Shown one piece after another: positions 23,662 through 32,603 of a DNA stretch of 64,000 nucleotides. A program made the position numbers and the translations under genes. This DNA comes from Lacicoccus halitifaciens (lineage in GTDB: Bacteria > Bacillota > Bacilli > Staphylococcales > Salinicoccaceae). The notes beneath the pieces are model-generated. The model was given only the letters and a program-made list of their open reading frames with translations. It was not told where the DNA came from and ran no database searches. The DNA is taken from positions 193,869-257,868 of the forward strand of contig NZ_JBDZDV010000003.1 of assembly GCF_040544485.1 (NCBI RefSeq), read 5' to 3'. Position 1 is the first letter of the stretch, and each line of letters starts with the position of its first letter.

Positions 23662-25155
23662 TCATTTTTGTTTCATATAAGGGAATAACAGGACATCGCG
23701 TATGCTCGCTGAATCCGTGAGCAGCATCACCAGTCTGTCCACGCCGATCCCGAGTCCGCCTGTCGGCGGCATGCCGTACTCAAGCGCTTCAAGGAAGTCC
23801 TCGTCCATATCATGGGCTTCATCGTTCCCCGCCTCTTTTTCCGCCACCTGGGCTTCAAAGCGCCTTCTCTGGTCGATCGGATCATTCAGCTCGGTGAATG
23901 CATTCGCATGCTCACGTCCGACGATGAACAGCTCGAAACGGTCCGTGAACCTCGGATCATCCGCATTTTGTTTCGCGAGCGGCGATATTTCAATCGGATG
24001 CCCGTAGACGAATGTCGGCTGAATCAACGTTTCCTCAACCTTCTGTTCAAAGAATTCATTCAGTATATGACCATACTGCATCGTTGCCTTCACTTCAATC
24101 CCATGTTCTTTGGCGAGTGCATGTGCCTCTTCGTCCGATTTCACCTCATAGAAGTCCACGCCTGTGGCTTCCTTGATCAAATCCACGATGTGCACGCGTT
24201 TCCAGCCGGTGCCGAGGTGGATTTCTTCGCCGCCGTACTGCACCGTGGTGCTGCCCGTGACTTTCTCTGCAATATGCGCAACCAGTGCTTCGGTCAGATC
24301 CATGATATCGTTATAATCTGCATACGCTTCATACAGCTCGATCATCGTGAATTCAGGATTGTGGCGCGTGGAGATGCCTTCATTCCTGAACACCCGTCCG
24401 ATTTCATACACTTTCTCCATACCGCCGACGATCAGCCGCTTCAAGTGCAGCTCGATCGCGATACGCATGAAGAGATCCACATCCAGTGCGTTGTGGTGCG
24501 TCACGAATGGTTTCGCCTGGGCGCCGCCTGCGATCATATGCATCATCGGCGTCTCCACTTCGAGGAAACCTCGCTGGTTCAGATAATTACGCATCTCCTG
24601 GATGATCATGCTGCGCCTGATGAACGTCTCTTTGGACGCTTCGCTCGTGATCAGGTCAAGGTAACGTCTGCGGTATCTCTCTTCGACATCCTTCAATCCA
24701 TGATATTTATCCGGCAGAGGGCGGAGTGCTTTAGTCAACAGCTTGAAGTCCTGCACCTTGATGGAGAGCTCACCGGTATTCGTTTTGAACATGACACCTT
24801 TGACACCGATGATGTCGCCGAGGTCGGCCTCTTTCCATAGATTTTCGAAATCTTCTTCACCGATCTGGTCTTTCCTTACATAGATCTGGATCTGGCCGTT
24901 TATATCCTGGAGGTGGGCAAAGCCGGCTTTTCCTTTACCTCTTTTGGTCATCAACCGGCCTGCAACGATCGTCCCGGATTCGCTTTCTTTTTCTTCAAGC
25001 TCCTCTTTTGAAAATTGATCCCACTCTCTTACAAGCTCATCCGTATAAGATGTGCGTTCAAATTTCCCGCCAAAAGGATCGATGCCAAGATCGATCAACT
25101 GCTGCATCTTTTCCCTTCTGACACTCATCTGGTCATTCATTTCTTCTGTCAACAC
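23662..25155 (-). CDS. lysS: Lysyl-tRNA synthetase, class II
   Basis: A 497-residue class II LysRS. An N-terminal OB-fold anticodon domain (GRLMTKRGKGKAGFAHLQD) precedes the catalytic core with motif 2 FRNEGISTRHNPEFTMIE and motif 3 near GLGIGVDRLVMLLTD. The start is GTG with AAGGAG six bases upstream; a Met five codons later is less well placed. Final gene of the fol-dus-lysS operon. Confidence 0.96.
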   Translation of the reverse strand: MLTEEMNDQMSVRREKMQQLIDLGIDPFGGKFERTSYTDELVREWDQFSKEELEEKESESGTIVAGRLMTKRGKGKAGFAHLQDINGQIQIYVRKDQIGEEDFENLWKEADLGDIIGVKGVMFKTNTGELSIKVQDFKLLTKALRPLPDKYHGLKDVEERYRRRYLDLITSEASKETFIRRSMIIQEMRNYLNQRGFLEVETPMMHMIAGGAQAKPFVTHHNALDVDLFMRIAIELHLKRLIVGGMEKVYEIGRVFRNEGISTRHNPEFTMIELYEAYADYNDIMDLTEALVAHIAEKVTGSTTVQYGGEEIHLGTGWKRVHIVDLIKEATGVDFYEVKSDEEAHALAKEHGIEVKATMQYGHILNEFFEQKVEETLIQPTFVYGHPIEISPLAKQNADDPRFTDRFELFIVGREHANAFTELNDPIDQRRRFEAQVAEKEAGNDEAHDMDEDFLEALEYGMPPTGGLGIGVDRLVMLLTDSASIRDVLLFPYMKQK

Positions 25156-25165
25156 TGAACACTCC

Positions 25166-26179
25166 TTAAATTTTTTGAACTGCGGACTCTTCCTGCCGTT
25201 CCTTTACTTCCCTGATGCATTCATCTGCGATTTTGATGACTTCTTCCCTGGTCACTGCCTGGTTGATTGCTTTGCGGGCATCGCCGTTACCCTTGAGGCC
25301 CTTCAAATACCAGGAAGCGTGCTTCCGCATCTCCATGACGGCGATTTTTTCACCTTTAAGGTCAATCAGACGGTCCATATGAAGCTTCATCACTTCCATC
25401 TTGCTTTCGAAATCCGGCTCATCAATCAGCTCGCCGGTTTCAAGATAATGGACAGTGCGATAGATCATCCATGGGTTGCCGAGGGCTGCGCGTCCGATCA
25501 TCACGGCATCCACACCCGTTTCTTCAAGCATTGCGCGGGCAAGTTCCGGGCTCGTGACATCCCCGTTTCCGATCACCGGGATATCCACCGCCTCCTTGAC
25601 CTGCCTGATGACATCCCAGTTGGCCTCACCTTCGTACATCTGGACCCTCGTGCGGCCGTGCATGCTGATTGCAGCAGCACCTGCACGCTCCGCCATCTTT
25701 GCATTTTCAACGGCATAAATATGCTCATCGTCCCAGCCGATCCTCATTTTCACCGTGACCGGCTTCGATACATTGTCGGTCACCGCCTTGACCATTTCAT
25801 AAATTTTATCCGGATTGAGCAGCCATTTGGCTCCTGCTTCGCACCGGATTATCTTGGAGACGGGACAGCCCATATTGATATCTATGATATCCGCATTCGT
25901 ATTCTGATCCACATACTTCGCAGCTTCAACAAGCGTATCCTTCTCGCCGCCGAAGATCTGAAGGGACAGGGGATGCTCATTTTCGTCGACATACAGCATT
26001 TTCATCGTCCTGTCGTTTCCTGCGAGGAGCGCTTTGTCACTGATCATCTCCGCACAGACGAGCCCTGCCCCGAATTCTTTCACCGTCAGCCTGAATGCCG
26101 CATTGCTCACACCGGCCATCGGCGCGAGCACGACACGGTTGCTGATTTCTATATTACCTATCTTAAAGATATCAGTCAC
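25166..26179 (-). CDS. dusB: tRNA-dihydrouridine synthase DusB
   Basis: A 337-residue FMN enzyme that reduces uridines in tRNA. APMAGVSNAAFRL near the N-terminus and DINMGCPVSKIIRCEAGAKW with the catalytic Cys are diagnostic. HGRTRVQMYEG and GNGDVTSPELA complete the barrel. The likely start is GTG inside the end of folK, so translation is coupled. The gene sits between folK and lysS as in other Bacilli. Confidence 0.93.
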   Translation of the reverse strand: MTDIFKIGNIEISNRVVLAPMAGVSNAAFRLTVKEFGAGLVCAEMISDKALLAGNDRTMKMLYVDENEHPLSLQIFGGEKDTLVEAAKYVDQNTNADIIDINMGCPVSKIIRCEAGAKWLLNPDKIYEMVKAVTDNVSKPVTVKMRIGWDDEHIYAVENAKMAERAGAAAISMHGRTRVQMYEGEANWDVIRQVKEAVDIPVIGNGDVTSPELARAMLEETGVDAVMIGRAALGNPWMIYRTVHYLETGELIDEPDFESKMEVMKLHMDRLIDLKGEKIAVMEMRKHASWYLKGLKGNGDARKAINQAVTREEVIKIADECIREVKERQEESAVQKI

Positions 26180-26639
26180 CCCTTTCCAGGTCTTCCTTCA
26201 GCTCGAGCACCGTCTTATCCAGTGTCGGATGTTTCACGTCCGGTGCAATTTCAGCGAGGGGCTCCAGCACAAAACTCCGTTTATGCATCTCCTTATGCGG
26301 AATCGAAAGGTCATCGAGCTCAAGCTCCAGATCTTCGTAAAGCAGGATGTCGATGTCGATGATCCTCGGCCCCCATACTTCTTCCCTCACGCGGCCGAGG
26401 GAATGCTCGATGCCGAGCACCGTCTCAAGCAGGCTGAGCGGGGACATGCGCGTCTTGATCGCCACACACATATTCATGAATTCAGGCTGGTCGGTCTTTC
26501 CGTAAGGTTCAGTCTCAAGAACCCGGGAACGGTCTTTTACGTCGATTTCATCGAAATCATTCAAGGCGTCAATTGCTTTTTCCAGATTTTCTTCCCGGTC
26601 GCCCAGGTTGCTTCCCAGGCCAAGATACACATTTGCCAT
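26172..26639 (-). CDS. folK: 2-amino-4-hydroxy-6-hydroxymethyldihydropteridine pyrophosphokinase
   Basis: FolK pyrophosphorylates the pterin in folate synthesis. The 155-residue protein shows YLGLGSNLGDREENL, the substrate-binding ETEPYGKTDQPEFMN and the metal motif WGPRIIDIDILLYED. The start ATG shares a base with the folB stop. Overlaps dusB by eight bases. Confidence 0.95.
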   Translation of the reverse strand: MANVYLGLGSNLGDREENLEKAIDALNDFDEIDVKDRSRVLETEPYGKTDQPEFMNMCVAIKTRMSPLSLLETVLGIEHSLGRVREEVWGPRIIDIDILLYEDLELELDDLSIPHKEMHKRSFVLEPLAEIAPDVKHPTLDKTVLELKEDLERGD

Positions 26640-27004
26640 CAATTTTCCCGCTTTCTGTTTAGAGTAATGCTCACATTTTCATAATGTCCGTCGATCGGCG
26701 GACTCGGTTTTGTGACTGTAACATCCATCTCCAATATTTTATCATACCGGTCAAATAAAGCCCTCGAGACTTTTTCGGCCAGATGTTCGATCAGATTGAC
26801 CGGTTCGCTTTTGATGACCTGTTCCACCAGTTCATATGCTTCCCCGTAGTGCACAGTGCCATCCAGATCATCGTTTTCTGAAGCGGCCCTCAAATCAAGA
26901 TACATGGTGACATCGGTGATGAAGAACTGGCCGAGGACGCGCTCCGCATCAAGTGCACCGTGGTATGCGTATGTTTTAATTCCATTTATCTTAATGTTAT
27001 CCAT
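26639..27004 (-). CDS. folB: Dihydroneopterin aldolase
   Basis: FolB splits dihydroneopterin to give the FolK substrate. The 121-residue protein has KTYAYHGALDAERVLGQFF near the start and the C-terminal lysine motif VTKPSPPIDGHYENVS. Its start lies inside the end of folP, and its end touches folK, so folP-folB-folK are translationally coupled. Confidence 0.95.
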   Translation of the reverse strand: MDNIKINGIKTYAYHGALDAERVLGQFFITDVTMYLDLRAASENDDLDGTVHYGEAYELVEQVIKSEPVNLIEHLAEKVSRALFDRYDKILEMDVTVTKPSPPIDGHYENVSITLNRKREN

Positions 27005-27785
27005 CAATATCTTCCTTCAGTTTGACATAAGTATCCGCCAGCTGACGGTTGATGGCGATATTATGGACACGCACCGCACCCACACCCTTTTCAAGGCCGT
27101 AGATCGTGGTTGCCGCAGTCGCCGCATCCCTTTCATCCGCTTTTGATTCACCGTCTATCAATTCCTTGATCATCCGTTTCCGGCTCGTCGCAAGGAGGAC
27201 AGGATAGCCGACGGCCACAAGTTCATCAAGACGGCGCATGACTTCAAGCTCCTCTTCCCGTGACTTTGCAAAACCGATGCCCGGATCGAGCCAGATCTTC
27301 TCCTTTTTCACACCATGAGACATAGCAAGTTCCGCCGATTCCTCCAGCTCACTGATCATATCCTTCACCACATCATCGTATTGAGCATGATGATTATTAT
27401 GCATCAGGAAGATCGGCGCATCGAACTCGGCCGCCACGTCAAGGATGGCCTCATCATATGTACCGCGCCATTGGTCATTGATCATCGTGGCCCCCGCCTC
27501 AAGGGCGGCTCTCGCCACGTTGGAGCGGAATGTATCGATGGATATTTCCACGCCCAGATCTTTGATCGCCTCAATGACGGGTTTTACACGGCTGATTTCT
27601 TCTTCTTCCGTGATCTCCGTATATCCGGGACGCGTCGAGTAGCCCCCGACATCTATGATATCCACGCCTTCATCCACCATTTCATGCGCACGTCTGACTG
27701 CACTGTCCGCATCATGATATTTGCCCCCATCACTGAAGGAATCCGGTGTGATGTTCAGTATTCCCATGATCTTCAATTTTTTCAT
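26997..27785 (-). CDS. folP: Dihydropteroate synthase
   Basis: FolP joins the pterin to p-aminobenzoate and is the sulfonamide target. The 262-residue barrel carries GILNITPDSFSDGG near the N-terminus, DVGGYSTRPG and the C-terminal RVHNIA. AGAGGT lies well placed before the ATG. It starts the operon; a TGTTATAAT extended -10 element is visible about 50 bases upstream. The pab genes that precede it in B. subtilis are absent here. Confidence 0.95.
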   Translation of the reverse strand: MKKLKIMGILNITPDSFSDGGKYHDADSAVRRAHEMVDEGVDIIDVGGYSTRPGYTEITEEEEISRVKPVIEAIKDLGVEISIDTFRSNVARAALEAGATMINDQWRGTYDEAILDVAAEFDAPIFLMHNNHHAQYDDVVKDMISELEESAELAMSHGVKKEKIWLDPGIGFAKSREEELEVMRRLDELVAVGYPVLLATSRKRMIKELIDGESKADERDAATAATTIYGLEKGVGAVRVHNIAINRQLADTYVKLKEDIDG

Positions 27786-27905
27786 GACAGATACCTCTTA
27801 CTATTTAGAATTTTAACAGACATATTATAACACGTTTCCGCCCGGCGATTCCACACCGTAAAGCCATTGTGCAGGAATTCGCCCGATGCGTCCGGCACAA
27901 ATAAA

Positions 27906-27935
27906 AAATGACTGTAAGCATGCTTACAGTCATTT
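27906..27935 (-). terminator. Terminator of cysK
   Basis: A perfect 30-bp palindrome (arms AAATGACTGTAAGCA) followed on the minus strand by TTTATTTG. Confidence 0.87.
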
Positions 27936-27950
27936 CTCATTGTAATTGCA

Positions 27951-28880
27951 TCAGTCCTCGAAATTGAATAATGCCGTCGACAAATATCTCTCGCCGTTTG
28001 AAGGCAGGATGACGATGACGTTTTTACCTTTTCCGAGCTCTTTGGCGACATCGAGGCCGACTTTGACCGCAGCGCCCGAGGAAATCCCACCGAGGATCCC
28101 TTCTTTTGCTGCAAGCTCACGGCCGACTTCCATCGCTTCATCATTTGTGACCGTTGCAACTTCATCATAAATCTCCGTGTCCAGTGTTTTCGGAACAAAT
28201 CCTGCACCGATACCCTGGATTTTGTGGGGTCCCGGGTCCTTACCACTCAGGATTGCAGAATCCGCCGGCTCAACCGCAACGATCCTCACATTCGGATGAT
28301 GCTCCTTCAGCACACGGCCTGCACCTGATACTGTACCGCCGGTCCCTATGCCGGAGATGAAACCGTCTATGGACAATCCTTCCATCTGGTTGACCAGTTC
28401 CACGCCTGTCGTTTTTGCATGGATTTCAGGATTGGCCATGTTTTCAAACTGCTGCGGCATGAAATAGCCTTCTTTTTCAGCCAGTTCGCCTGCTTTTTTA
28501 ATTGCACCTTTCATGCCGTCGGCGCCCGGTGTGAGCACAAGCTCTGCACCGTATGCACGCAGCAGGTTGCGCCGTTCCTTACTCATCGTATCCGGCATGA
28601 CAAGGGTCGCTTTGTAGCCTTTGCTCGCTGCCACCATGGCAAGTCCGATGCCGGTGTTGCCGCTTGTCGGTTCGACGATCACCGTATCCTTCGTCAGTTT
28701 CCCTTCTTTTTCAGCCGCTTCAATCATCGCCAGCGCAATCCTGTCCTTTACAGAACTGCCCGGATTCATGAATTCAAGTTTTACATATACATCTGCGCTG
28801 TTTTCATCAGTGAGATTGTTCAATTTCACCAGAGGCGTGTTGCCGATCGTTTCTGAAATGTTGTTATAAACTTTACTCAA
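27951..28880 (-). CDS. cysK: Cysteine synthase (O-acetylserine sulfhydrylase)
   Basis: CysK makes cysteine from O-acetylserine and sulfide with PLP. The PLP lysine is in NPGSSVKDRIA, and VEPTSGNTGIGLA and GTGGTVSGAG bind substrate and phosphate. The family-like start is TTG (SKVYNNISE) with GGGAG eight bases upstream; a GTG three codons earlier lies within that site. About 309 residues, standard length. Own promoter and terminator. Confidence 0.95.
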   Translation of the reverse strand: MSKVYNNISETIGNTPLVKLNNLTDENSADVYVKLEFMNPGSSVKDRIALAMIEAAEKEGKLTKDTVIVEPTSGNTGIGLAMVAASKGYKATLVMPDTMSKERRNLLRAYGAELVLTPGADGMKGAIKKAGELAEKEGYFMPQQFENMANPEIHAKTTGVELVNQMEGLSIDGFISGIGTGGTVSGAGRVLKEHHPNVRIVAVEPADSAILSGKDPGPHKIQGIGAGFVPKTLDTEIYDEVATVTNDEAMEVGRELAAKEGILGGISSGAAVKVGLDVAKELGKGKNVIVILPSNGERYLSTALFNFED

Positions 28881-28914
28881 TGAAAGCACTCCCTTTTCCT
28901 AGTATCACACTATG

Positions 28915-28943
28915 AATATAGCACGCAATGCGCTCCATTACAA
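28915..28943 (-). promoter_or_regulatory. Promoter of cysK
   Basis: TTGTAA and TATATT with a 17-nt spacer on the minus strand, ending 35 bases before the start. Confidence 0.7.
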
Positions 28944-28947
28944 TGGA

Positions 28948-29820
28948 TTAGTGCGTGATCAATTCCTGCAGTTCTTCCTTTTCGATCCATACTTTATTGC
29001 GGCAGAAATGACAGTCCGCTTCCGCACCGCCGTCTTCTTTGATCATCGAGATGATCTCTGAAGGATCGAGTGCCGAAATCGCGTTCAGGAACCGTTCCTT
29101 TGAACAGTTGCACTCGAAGGAAACCGGCATTTCGCCAAGCTCTCTCCAGTTATCTTCCCCGATTGCTGCGTTTATAATCTCCCTCGGGGACATCCCTTTA
29201 TCGATCTGTTTGGACACCGGCTCCATTTCTTTCGACCGTGCATCCAGGAAATCGAAAGTCTCTTCGCTCGCTCCCGGCAACACCTGTATGATGAAGCCGC
29301 CTGCAGCCTTGATCGTGTTGTCCGGATTGACGAGTACGCCGAGACCGACGATGGACGGCACCTGCTCACTCGCATAGAAATAGTAGGAGAAGTCTTCGCC
29401 GATCTCACCGGAGACTATTTCAGTCGAGCCGGTGAAATGCTCTTTGAGGCCAATGTCCTTCACCACACGCAGGTAGCCCTCTGTACCGACCGCACGTTTC
29501 ACATCCAGCTTGCCCGAATCGTTCAAGTCAAAATGAACCTGCGGGTTCCCCAGATATCCACGGACCGTACCGTTCGCATTACTGTCGGCGACGATCGCAC
29601 CGATCGGCCCGCCGCCTTCGATGGTCGCAGTCACTTTCTCTTCATTCTTGAGCATCGATCCCATCAATACGGCTGCAGTCATCGTACGCCCGAGCGCTGC
29701 TGCCGCTGTCGGATAGGCGCCGTGGCGGCTCACCGCTTCATTGATCGTTTCCGTCGTATCCACTGCCAATATGCGGATTTCATCATCCAATCCAAGTCCT
29801 CTTACTAAATGGTCACTCAT
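28948..29820 (-). CDS. hslO: Redox-regulated chaperone Hsp33
   Basis: Hsp33 is a holdase switched on by oxidation of a zinc centre. The 290-residue protein keeps all four zinc cysteines, as CNC in FECNCSKERF and CHFC in CHFCRNKV. The N-terminal domain matches the family (SDHLVRGLGLDDEIRI). AGGAGG precedes the ATG. It lies between ftsH and cysK, the usual place; coaX, often between ftsH and hslO, is absent. Confidence 0.95.
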   Translation of the reverse strand: MSDHLVRGLGLDDEIRILAVDTTETINEAVSRHGAYPTAAAALGRTMTAAVLMGSMLKNEEKVTATIEGGGPIGAIVADSNANGTVRGYLGNPQVHFDLNDSGKLDVKRAVGTEGYLRVVKDIGLKEHFTGSTEIVSGEIGEDFSYYFYASEQVPSIVGLGVLVNPDNTIKAAGGFIIQVLPGASEETFDFLDARSKEMEPVSKQIDKGMSPREIINAAIGEDNWRELGEMPVSFECNCSKERFLNAISALDPSEIISMIKEDGGAEADCHFCRNKVWIEKEELQELITH

Positions 29821-29838
29821 TTTATTCCTCCTGAATCA

Positions 29839-29865
29839 CCAAAAGTCGCCGGAAGGCGACTTTGG
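29839..29865 (-). terminator. Hairpin between ftsH and hslO
   Basis: CCAAAGTCGCC and GGCGACTTTTGG pair around TTCC. Only four Ts follow within the stem base, so it is a weak terminator or attenuator. Confidence 0.5.
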
Positions 29866-29875
29866 CTGTGATTGA

Positions 29876-31990
29876 TTAATTCTTTCTGTTATTATCTTCC
29901 CACTCTTCTGCACGTCTCTTCTGTTCATCGAGACGCACATTATCCTCACGGTTTTCCGGTTCACCGACCATGTCCGGACGTTCTTCCAGACTGCGGCCGG
30001 AGTCTTCGGATGTACCTTGACCGGAGCTGCGTTCTTTCTCTTCTGCTTCTTTTTTCACTTCTTCGTATGATTTTCCGATTTTGCCCTCTTCTTCGGACTC
30101 ATCGAGTTCGGAATCATCCGCCGTGTGGTCCACAAACGTTCTCTCAGGCAGCTTGCCATCGTAGAAGAGACTTTCAATCTGTTCACGGTCGAGCGTCTCG
30201 ACCTCAAGCAATGTTTCCGCAATCAATACAAGCTGTTCCTTATGGTCGGTCAGGATCTGACGGCAGCGTTCATACTGCGTCTTGACGATGTTCTGCATCT
30301 CCTGATCGATTTCATAGGCGATCTTATCCGAGTAGTTCGGATCGCCCTGCATGCTTTTACCAAGGAACACCTGTCCGTTCGATTCGCCGAATTGAAGGGG
30401 TCCGAGCTTATCACTCATACCGTATTCCGTAACCATGCTGCGCGCAATCCCTGTAGAGCGTTGGAAGTCGTTATGGGCACCGGTGGATACTTCACCGAAG
30501 TTGATCTCTTCGGAGACACGTCCGCCGAGCAGGCCGACGATCTTATCTTCAAGTTCCGGCTTCGTCATGAAGTAACGGTCCTCACGCGGAAGCATGACGG
30601 CATATCCGCCTGCCTGGCCGCGGGGGACGATCGTGACTTTATGGACCATGTCCGCATCATCCAGCACCATGCCGATGATTGTGTGCCCCGCTTCGTGGAA
30701 CGCCACGATCTTCCTTTCCTTCTCGGAAATGATCTTGCTCTTCTTGGCCGGACCGGCAATGACACGGTCGGTCGCTTCATCGACGTCACGCATGTCGATC
30801 TTCGTCTTGTTCTGCCTTGCCGCAACAAGTGCCGCTTCATTCAGCAGGTTCTCAAGATCTGCACCTGTGAAGCCCGGCGTGCGCTGTGCGATCGCCTTCA
30901 AGTCGACGGTGTCGTCAAGCGGCTTATTGCGTGAATGCACTTTAAGCACTGCTTCACGGCCTCTGACATCCGGACGGCCGACCTGGATCTGCCTGTCGAA
31001 ACGTCCCGGGCGCAGAAGCGCCGGGTCGAGGATATCCGGTCTATTCGTCGCTGCAATCATGATGATGCCTTCGTTTTCACCAAAGCCATCCATCTCAACA
31101 AGCAGCTGGTTCAGTGTCTGCTCACGCTCATCATGACCGCCGCCCACACCGGCGCCACGCTGGCGTCCGACTGCGTCGATCTCATCTATGAAGATGATGC
31201 ATGGTGCGTTCTTTTTCGCATTTTCGAACAAATCACGTACACGGGATGCACCGACACCGACGAACATCTCAACGAAGTCGGAACCACTGATCGAGAAGAA
31301 CGGTACGCCGGCTTCACCGGCAACAGCCCTTGCGATCAATGTCTTACCGGTACCCGGAGGTCCCACTAAAAGGACACCTTTCGGTATACGTGCGCCGATC
31401 CTGTCAAAGCGTCGGTGATCCTTCAGGAAGTCGACGACTTCGATCAGTTCCTGCTTCTCTTCATCTGCACCGGCAACATCGTCAAAACGGACCTTTTTCT
31501 TATTCTGGTCATAGAGCTTCGCCTTGGATTTGCCGAAGTTCATCATCTTGCCGCCGCCTCCGCCGCCGCCCTGGGCCTGACTCATCAGGAACAGGAAGAG
31601 GAAGAGTATGAGGAGCAGTGGTATGAATGTAAACAGCATGGTCGTCCATGGACTCTGCTGCTCAGCCGGTTCCACCGCAAAGTTCAGGCCGTCCTGGGCC
31701 CGTGCCGTATCCAATATGCTGTCGAGGTCATCCACACTGTTATAGGGAATGACGGATGTAAATGACTCCTGTTCTTCCTGCGTGCTGAGACGCCCCTCGA
31801 TCAAATAAACATTCCTGTCCGGCTGGATGAGTAATTCTTCAACGTTGCCGGCTTCAAGCTGTTCTAAAAATTCACTGTACTGAAGCTCTTCTTCAAGACC
31901 GCCAGTACCATTAAATTGTGAGAAAATACCAAACATGATGACAACTAATACAAGGATTAGTATCATATTACGACCTGTATTCTTCGGCAT
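29876..31990 (-). CDS. ftsH: ATP-dependent zinc metalloprotease FtsH
   Basis: A 704-residue membrane protease for quality control of membrane and regulatory proteins. Two membrane segments (about 8-26 and 116-137) flank an extracytoplasmic domain. Then come a glycine stretch (141-147), Walker A GPPGTGKT at 210-217, the SRH region and the zinc site HEAGH at 432-436. A very acidic, charged tail of about 100 residues ends the protein. GGAGG precedes the ATG. It follows hpt. Confidence 0.97.
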   Translation of the reverse strand: MPKNTGRNMILILVLVVIMFGIFSQFNGTGGLEEELQYSEFLEQLEAGNVEELLIQPDRNVYLIEGRLSTQEEQESFTSVIPYNSVDDLDSILDTARAQDGLNFAVEPAEQQSPWTTMLFTFIPLLLILFLFLFLMSQAQGGGGGGGKMMNFGKSKAKLYDQNKKKVRFDDVAGADEEKQELIEVVDFLKDHRRFDRIGARIPKGVLLVGPPGTGKTLIARAVAGEAGVPFFSISGSDFVEMFVGVGASRVRDLFENAKKNAPCIIFIDEIDAVGRQRGAGVGGGHDEREQTLNQLLVEMDGFGENEGIIMIAATNRPDILDPALLRPGRFDRQIQVGRPDVRGREAVLKVHSRNKPLDDTVDLKAIAQRTPGFTGADLENLLNEAALVAARQNKTKIDMRDVDEATDRVIAGPAKKSKIISEKERKIVAFHEAGHTIIGMVLDDADMVHKVTIVPRGQAGGYAVMLPREDRYFMTKPELEDKIVGLLGGRVSEEINFGEVSTGAHNDFQRSTGIARSMVTEYGMSDKLGPLQFGESNGQVFLGKSMQGDPNYSDKIAYEIDQEMQNIVKTQYERCRQILTDHKEQLVLIAETLLEVETLDREQIESLFYDGKLPERTFVDHTADDSELDESEEEGKIGKSYEEVKKEAEEKERSSGQGTSEDSGRSLEERPDMVGEPENREDNVRLDEQKRRAEEWEDNNRKN

Positions 31991-32063
31991 TCGTAATCCT
32001 CCATTTCTAATACACTAAAAAAAATAATATCACAATATCTTCAAGTAATTCCACTTATATGGT

Positions 32064-32603
32064 TTATGAATAAAACTCAGGTTTAAGCAGGCCGATATAT
32101 GGCAGGTTCCGGTATTTCTCATCGAAATCCAGGCCATATCCGACGACGAAACCATCAGGAATTTCCGTTCCTATGTACTTGACGTCGACGTGCAGCTTCC
32201 TGTTCACCGGTTTATCCAGCAGTGTGACGATTTCAATCGATGCGGCATTACGATACTTGATGAGGTCGATGATCGAATTCAGCGTCGTCCCCGTCTCAAT
32301 GATGTCCTCAACGATCAGAACATGCCTGCCGTCGACCGATCCGGAAAGGTCTTTTAATATCTGGACTTCCCCCGTCGATTTTGTACCCACATAGCTTGAT
32401 ACATCCATGAAATCTATTTCCAGATGCGTATCGATCTTTTTGATCAGATCCCCCATGAACAGGACAGACCCTTTAAGCAGCCCGACCATGATCGGGGTTT
32501 TTCCTTCATAGTCTTTTGTGATCGTCTCGCCCAGATGGGTCACGATCCGTTCAATATCTTCTTCCGATAAAACTATTTCACTGATATCATTCCTCAGGCT
32601 CAT
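32064..32603 (-). CDS. hpt: Hypoxanthine phosphoribosyltransferase
   Basis: Salvages hypoxanthine and guanine with PRPP. The 179-residue protein has the PRPP loop VLIVEDIIETGTTL and the substrate region IPDGFVVGYGLDFDEKYRNLPYIG. Its start overlaps the end of tilS by 17 bases. The tilS-hpt-ftsH order is conserved in Firmicutes. Confidence 0.96.
   Translation of the reverse strand: MSLRNDISEIVLSEEDIERIVTHLGETITKDYEGKTPIMVGLLKGSVLFMGDLIKKIDTHLEIDFMDVSSYVGTKSTGEVQILKDLSGSVDGRHVLIVEDIIETGTTLNSIIDLIKYRNAASIEIVTLLDKPVNRKLHVDVKYIGTEIPDGFVVGYGLDFDEKYRNLPYIGLLKPEFYS

Noticed and set aside
23812..24840. A 342-residue plus-strand frame opposite lysS
   Set aside because: Mirror frame of a GC-rich conserved gene; no ribosome site and no recognisable domain.
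25052..26362. A 436-residue plus-strand frame opposite dusB and the start of lysS
   Set aside because: Antisense to well-supported genes, His- and Phe-rich composition typical of mirror frames.
27782..28246. A 154-residue minus-strand frame between folP and cysK
   Set aside because: Its first half is another frame of cysK and it crosses the perfect cysK terminator.
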